Source: Stomoxys calcitrans (taxonomy: Eukaryota; Arthropoda; Insecta; Diptera; Muscidae). From it: DNA of 64,000 bases. Both the position numbers and the translations under genes were made by a program. Of this stretch, positions 58,951 through 64,000 are shown piece by piece (positions within the stretch are counted from its first letter, which is position 1; every line of letters begins with the position of its first letter). The notes under the pieces were generated by a model. It had not been told where the DNA came from. It did not search any database and worked only from the letters and a program-made list of their open reading frames with translations. The stretch covers positions 228,866,482-228,930,481 of the forward strand of contig NC_081553.1 in assembly GCF_963082655.1 (NCBI RefSeq), written 5' to 3'.

Positions 58951-60168
58951 TTTGCACATAGTGTTTTGGTATCACTTCTAATAAGTGTGTAAAGTATGAT
59001 TCAAATCGGTATAGCTGTCTGATATAGCTGTCATATAAACCGAATTGGCATCTTGACTTCTTGAGCCTCTAGAGGACGCAATTCTCGTCCAATCTGACCG
59101 ATCACTTCCAATAAGTGTGTTAAGTATGATTCACATCGGTTCATAATCTGATATAGCTGCCGTATAAACCAATCTTGGGTCTTGACTTCTTGAGCCTCTA
59201 GAGGACACAATTCTCGTCCGATTTGACTGAAATTTTGCACATTGTGTTTTGGTATCACTTCCAACAACTGTGTTAAATATGATTCAAATCGGTTTATAAT
59301 CTGCCATATAAACCGATTTTGGATCTTGACTTTTGAGTCAATAGAGCGCGCAACTCTCATCCGATTTGGCTGAAATTTTGTATGAGGTGTTTTGTTATGT
59401 CTTCCAGTAATTGTGTTATGTATGGCTCAAATCGGTACATAACCCGATATAGCTGCCATATAAACCGATCTGGGATCATGACTTCTTGAGCCGTTGGAGG
59501 GCGCAATTCTCATCCGATTTGGCTGAAATTTTGCATGAGGTATATTGTTATGACTTCCGACAACTGTGTTAAGTATGATTCAAATCGGTTTATAATCTGG
59601 TATAGCTGACATATAAACCGATCTTAGATATTTACTTTTTGAGCCAATAGAGCGCGCAATTCTCATCCGATTTGGCTGCAATTTTGCATGAAGAGTTTTG
59701 TTATGTGCTAAGTATGACGCAAATTGGTACATAACCTGATATAGCTGCCATATAAACCGATCTGGCATCTTCACTTCTTGAGCCTCTAGAAGGCGCAATT
59801 CTAATCCGATTTGGCAGAAATTTTGTACAACGGCTTCTCTTATGACCTTCAACATACCTGTCTAACATGGTCTGAATCGATCAATAGCTTGATAAAGCTC
59901 CCATAAAAACCAATCTCCCGATTTTGCTTCTTGAGCCCCTTCAAGGCGCAATTCTTATCCGAATGAACTGAAATATTACACAATGACTTCTACAATGTTC
60001 AGCATTCATTTATGGTCCTAATTGGACTATAACTTGATATATCTCCAATAGCATAACAATTCATATTCATTATTCTTTGTTTGCCTAAAAAGAGATACGA
60101 GAATGCGATCCATGGAGGAGGGTATATAAAATTGGGCCCGGCCGAACTAAGCACGCTCTTACTTGTTT
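58951..60168 (+). mobile_element. mini-me/DINE-like body with palindromic end, subfamily A
   Basis: About seven units in plus orientation (for example starts at 59446 and 59599, 153 apart), ending 'gggcccggccgaactaagca'. It is opposite in orientation to the piece at 58171-58640. Confidence 0.85.
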
Positions 60169-60672
60169 TTCAATAACAATTTTTTTAGGACTTTAAATCG
60201 AAAGATCGGTCGGCATGGAGGCAATATTCAAATTTAGTCGCTTATATGTAGCCCACTTAGCCTGCCACTTATTTATACACCATGTGTGTGCGTGTGAGTG
60301 TTTTTGAAACCATCATAGCTACCCAATGTTCTAGTACATTGGTATCCTTTAGTAATTGCGCTCTGTTTGTTTTGAACTTCCTTCCCATTTGCAGTTCATT
60401 ATTTATAATTTTGTGCATATTTAGATGAAATGTAGTTTTTCATAGAACTTTTTTTTTGGAAGAGAATTCTTTTTTGTGAACTTCCTTATTTTTCTTTTGG
60501 CACAGAGAGAGAGACAATTTGTTGCTCGAACTTGATCAACTAGGAATATCATTTTTTATTGCTGTGTACATGTTCATAAATGAAGGGGATGTTGCAGAAC
60601 TGAAGATACTGTGGTAGTTGTGGTTTGGAAATGGCACGCAGAGGCGTCGAAGACGATAGGTAAATAAGATAC
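60169..60672. other. AT-rich sequence, nothing recognised
   Basis: A short worn subfamily B piece at 60190-60260; otherwise no repeat or gene. Confidence 0.35.
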
Positions 60673-61273
60673 AACAAGTAAAAGCGTGTTAAGTTCGGCC
60701 GGGCCGAATCTTATATACCCTCCACCATGAAACTCATTTATCAAGTTCTTTGGTTGAATTTTTCAATATATATAGGAGCAATATCAAGTTATAGACCGAT
60801 TTGGACCGTACTTGTCCCGACTATTAGGAGTCATACAAAAATACCACCTCCAATTTTTCAGACAAATCGAGTAAAAATTGCGCCCTCGAGTGGGTCAGAG
60901 TGTCAAAATGGGAGATCGGTTTATATGGCAGCTATATCAGGCTATCAAAATATTTAGACCATGCCAAATTTCAACAAAATTGTATAAGAATTGCGCCCTC
61001 TAAAAGCTCAAGAAGTCTAATCGGGAGATCGGATAATATGGCGGCTATATCAGGTCAGGAATGATTTAGACCATACATGCCACAGTTGTTGGAAATCATT
61101 CCTCAACGATATGTGCAAAGTTTCATCCAAATTGGATAAGAATTGCGCCCTCTGGAACCTCAAGAAGTCTAATCGGGAGATCTTTTTATATGGCGGCTAG
61201 AAGAATATTTCGTGGCGTTACATACGGAATGACGAAATTAGTATACCCCCATCCTATGGTGGAGGATATAAAA
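60673..61273 (-). mobile_element. mini-me/DINE-like element, subfamily A
   Basis: Both ends are present ('ttcggccgggccgaa' at 60696-60710; 'cctatggtggaggatata'). Three units. The GTCY head is deleted: the body joins 'gaatatttcgtggcgttaca'. ATG at 60727 opens 76 codons. Confidence 0.88.
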
Positions 61274-61402
61274 TAGAATTTTTAAAAAAATAATTATTGG
61301 ACAGTCCTCTACGAAGTAAAGTTAGAACCAATCAATTTAGATGGTCATGTCCTTTAGTATATAGGAAATACAATTTAAAGAGACCATCTTTATTTTAAAA
61401 TT

Positions 61403-62971
61403 TGTATACCCACTACCGTAGGATAGGGGGTGTATTCATTTAGCCGAAATATAAATTTCCGACCCTAAAAAGGATCGTCGTAAAATTCTAAGATCGTCGG
61501 ATCGTCGTAAAATTCTAAGACGATTTAACGATGTCCGTGTGTCTGTCCGCCTGTATGTCTGTCCGTCCGTCTGTTGTAATCACTCTACAGCCTTCAAAAA
61601 TTGAGATATTGAGCTGAAACATGGCACAGATACGTATTTTTGATGCAAGCTAGTTAAGTTCTTGAACGGGCCAAATTGGACGATAGTTAGATATAGCTGC
61701 CATATAGACCGATCACCCGATAAATAGTCTGAAGACCATAAAAGCTTTATTTATTATTCGATTTTGCTGAAATTTGGAAAAGTTTTAAGCCTCCCAACTT
61801 CCGACCCAAATATGGTACAGATCGGACTAAATTTAGATATAGCTGTCATATAGACCGATCTACCGATAAAGGGTCTAATGCCCATAAATGCTTTATTTTT
61901 TATCCGATTTCACTGAAATTTGAAACAGTTAGTAATTTAAGGCTGACAACTCAAATATAGTTCAAATCGGACAATATTTAGATGTAGCTGCCATATAGAC
62001 CGATCTTCCGATAAGTGGTCTGAAGAGCATAAAAGCTTTATTTATTATCCGATTTCGCTGAAATTTGGAACAGTGCGTAACTTTAAGCCTCCCAACATCC
62101 GACCCAAATATTGTACAGATCGGACTAAATTTAGATATAGCTGCCATATAGACCGATCTGCCGATAAAGGGTCTGAAGCCCATGAAAGCTTTATTTTTAT
62201 AACCTCCCGATATCTCACTTTAATATAGTTCAGATCGGACTATATTTAGACATATCTGCCACATAGGCGGATCTCTGAAATATGAAACAATAAGTTGTTC
62301 TGAGCCTCCCGATACTCGACTTTAATATTGTTCAGATCGGTTTACATTTGGATATAGCTGCCAAAAACACCAATATTTTGTTCTAGAAAATTGAATAGTG
62401 ACTTATATAAATTACTTTTACTTTATTTGGCTATGATAGAATATTTGTTCCACTAGCCGAACGTAGAATAACGTTCCAAGCGCCTCGATCTTCTACGCTC
62501 ATTCTAAAATCTCTGACACCAAGTTTCGAGGTGTCTCCCACGACTTGATCTTTCCATCGGGCTTTTGGTTTTCCCGGTTTGCGTGTACCACCGTTTTTGC
62601 CTTCAAAAGACTTCACTGCTGGAGCTTCTTCATCCATTCTGACAACATGACCTAGCCAACGCAGCCATTGTATTTTGATGCGTGTTACTATGCTATCGTT
62701 GTCATACAGCTCGTGGTTCATACGTCGCCTATATTCTCCGTTAACGCAAACTGGTCCATATATTTTACGAAGAACCTTTCTCTCAAATACTCCAAGCACT
62801 GCCTTATCTGCATTCACAATAGATTATATAGATTACACCTCTCAATGTCCGTGCCGTTTGGGTGCTTAAGGTATCCAATTTTCATCGGATTGTGACGGTT
62901 GGTGGTTTACATATATACCCGAGGTGGTGGGTATCCAAAGTTCGGCATGGCCGAACTTAATGCCTTTTTAT
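61403..62971 (+). mobile_element. mini-me/DINE-like element, subfamily B, interrupted by a retrotransposon
   Basis: Head 'tatacccactaccgtaggat', GTCY region 61535-61575, about five units, a break at 62424-62866, then the end 'gttcggcatggccgaactta' to 62971. Confidence 0.85.
62424..62866 (-). mobile_element. RTE-like retrotransposon, 5'-truncated C-terminal end
   Basis: A 128-codon frame (62817-62431) reads VLGVFERKVLRKIYGPVCVN, RRMNHELYDNDSIV and IKIQWLRWLGHVVRMDEEAP, the C-terminal segment of the same RTE-like family as at 22.0 kb, here without a frame break. It lacks the RT and endonuclease, as expected for a 5'-truncated insertion. It lies inside a subfamily B element. Confidence 0.85.
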
Positions 62972-63880
62972 ACCGAAGGATGGGGGTATATTCATTTTGT
63001 CATTCCGATTGGATAGCATCGAAATATCCATTTCCGACCCTATAAAGAATATATATTCTTGATCAGCGTAAAAATCTAAGGCGATCTAGCCATGTCCGTC
63101 CGTCCGGCTGTTGAAATCACGTTACAGTCTTTTAAAATTGAGATATTGAGCTGACATTTTGCACAGCTTCTTTGTCCATAAGCAGGTTAAGATCGAAGAT
63201 GAACTACATCCGACCATGTCTTGATATAGTCCCCATATAGACCGATCCGCCGATTTAGGGTCCAAGGCCCATAAAAGCCACATTTATTATCCATTTTTCT
63301 GAAATTTGGGACATTGAGTTGTGTTAGGCCCTTCGACATCCTTTGTCAATTTGGCCCAGATGGGTTCAGATTTGGATATAGCTGCTATATAGACCGATCT
63401 CTCGATTTAAGGTTTTTGGGCACATAAAAGGCGCATTTATTGTCCGATTTAGCCGAAATTTGGGACAGTGAGTTGTGTTAGGCCCTTCGACATTTTTCTT
63501 CAATTTTTATCAGATAGGTCCAGATTTGGATATATCTGATATATAGAGCGATATCTGAATTTAAAGCCTTGACCCCATAAAAGGCTCATTTATAATCTGA
63601 TCTCACTGAAATTTCACACAGTGACTTATGTTAGGCTTTTCGACAACCGTGTTGTATATGGTTCTGATCGATTTATTTTAAGATATAGCTACTGAAAAGA
63701 CAAATATTTTGTTATACACAATTGAACAATGACTTGTACTTATAAGTATTTGATCCAAATTGGAACATATTTCGATATAGCTGCTATGGGGCATAAGGTA
63801 TGCAGTTTTCACCGGGTTTCGACAAAGGTGGTTTTCCAAAGTTCGGCCCGGCCCACCTTAACGCCGTTTTACTTGTTACT
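62972..63880 (+). mobile_element. mini-me/DINE-like element, subfamily B
   Basis: Follows the previous B element without a spacer. Head 'taccgaaggatgggggtata', GTCY 'catgtccgtccgtccggctg' near 63091, four to five units, end 'ttcggcccggcccaccttaa'. Confidence 0.88.
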
Positions 63881-64000
63881 TGTTTTCTTTGGCGACGCTT
63901 ATTTGCCTTAATTCATGGTTTATCATTTCGCAAAAAGGTTGATCGAAAAGCACTCATTGGAAGTTGTTTAATGTGTTTTGCTTGAGAAAATTTGTTTTTT

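Overview
The window is eukaryotic, AT-rich and dominated by transposable elements. I infer a calyptrate fly, probably a muscid of the Musca/Stomoxys/Haematobia group. The basis is the dense population of mini-me/DINE-1-like elements with a (TA)n - core - (GTCY)n head, a tRNA-derived SINE, RTE-type and RNase H-bearing non-LTR retrotransposon remnants, and Tc1/mariner debris. The species is a guess from repeat style, not a sequence match. No intact protein-coding gene is visible. Nearly all open frames are short, are shadows of repeats, or come from a stop-free tetranucleotide array.

Layout: by rough count about 60% of the window is repeat and the rest is AT-rich single-copy sequence (blocks near 3.9-5.6, 9.7-11.9, 16.7-17.6, 18.5-19.9, 24.0-25.2, 28.9-31.1, 36.7-38.4, 40.6-42.0, 44.1-45.5, 47.7-49.5, 51.6-52.7 and 57-58.2 kb). 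The one convincing gene signal is on the minus strand at 3981-4458: a TATA box, a start site 31 bases downstream, a leader of about 445 bases and a consensus splice donor. Its gene would run leftward out of the window, so the remaining 59 kb would be its upstream region or an intron of something else.

The main repeats are mini-me/DINE-like elements. Their plus orientation is defined here as reading from the TATACCC end through (TA)n, the core and the GTCY run to a GGCC-rich terminal palindrome. I separate subfamilies A (units with 'aaaccgatct...cttgagcc'), B (units with 'gggcccaaaacctt...aatctggaccg') and C (units with 'tttcatccgatatggcc'). A and B bodies are built from tandem units of almost exactly 153 bases. 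The GTCY run of one element has grown into a 1.4-kb tetranucleotide array at 38884-40288.

Nested on top are tRNA-derived SINEs (one with a perfect 13-base target duplication, one inside a mini-me element with a 13-base duplication), a hAT-type MITE with an 8-base duplication, and two mariner-family copies sharing one internal deletion. There is also an inverted-repeat element present in two places, and several dead non-LTR retrotransposons with recognisable reverse transcriptase or RNase H motifs. The genes here do not work together as a system; the biology is layered insertion, local duplication and satellite growth.
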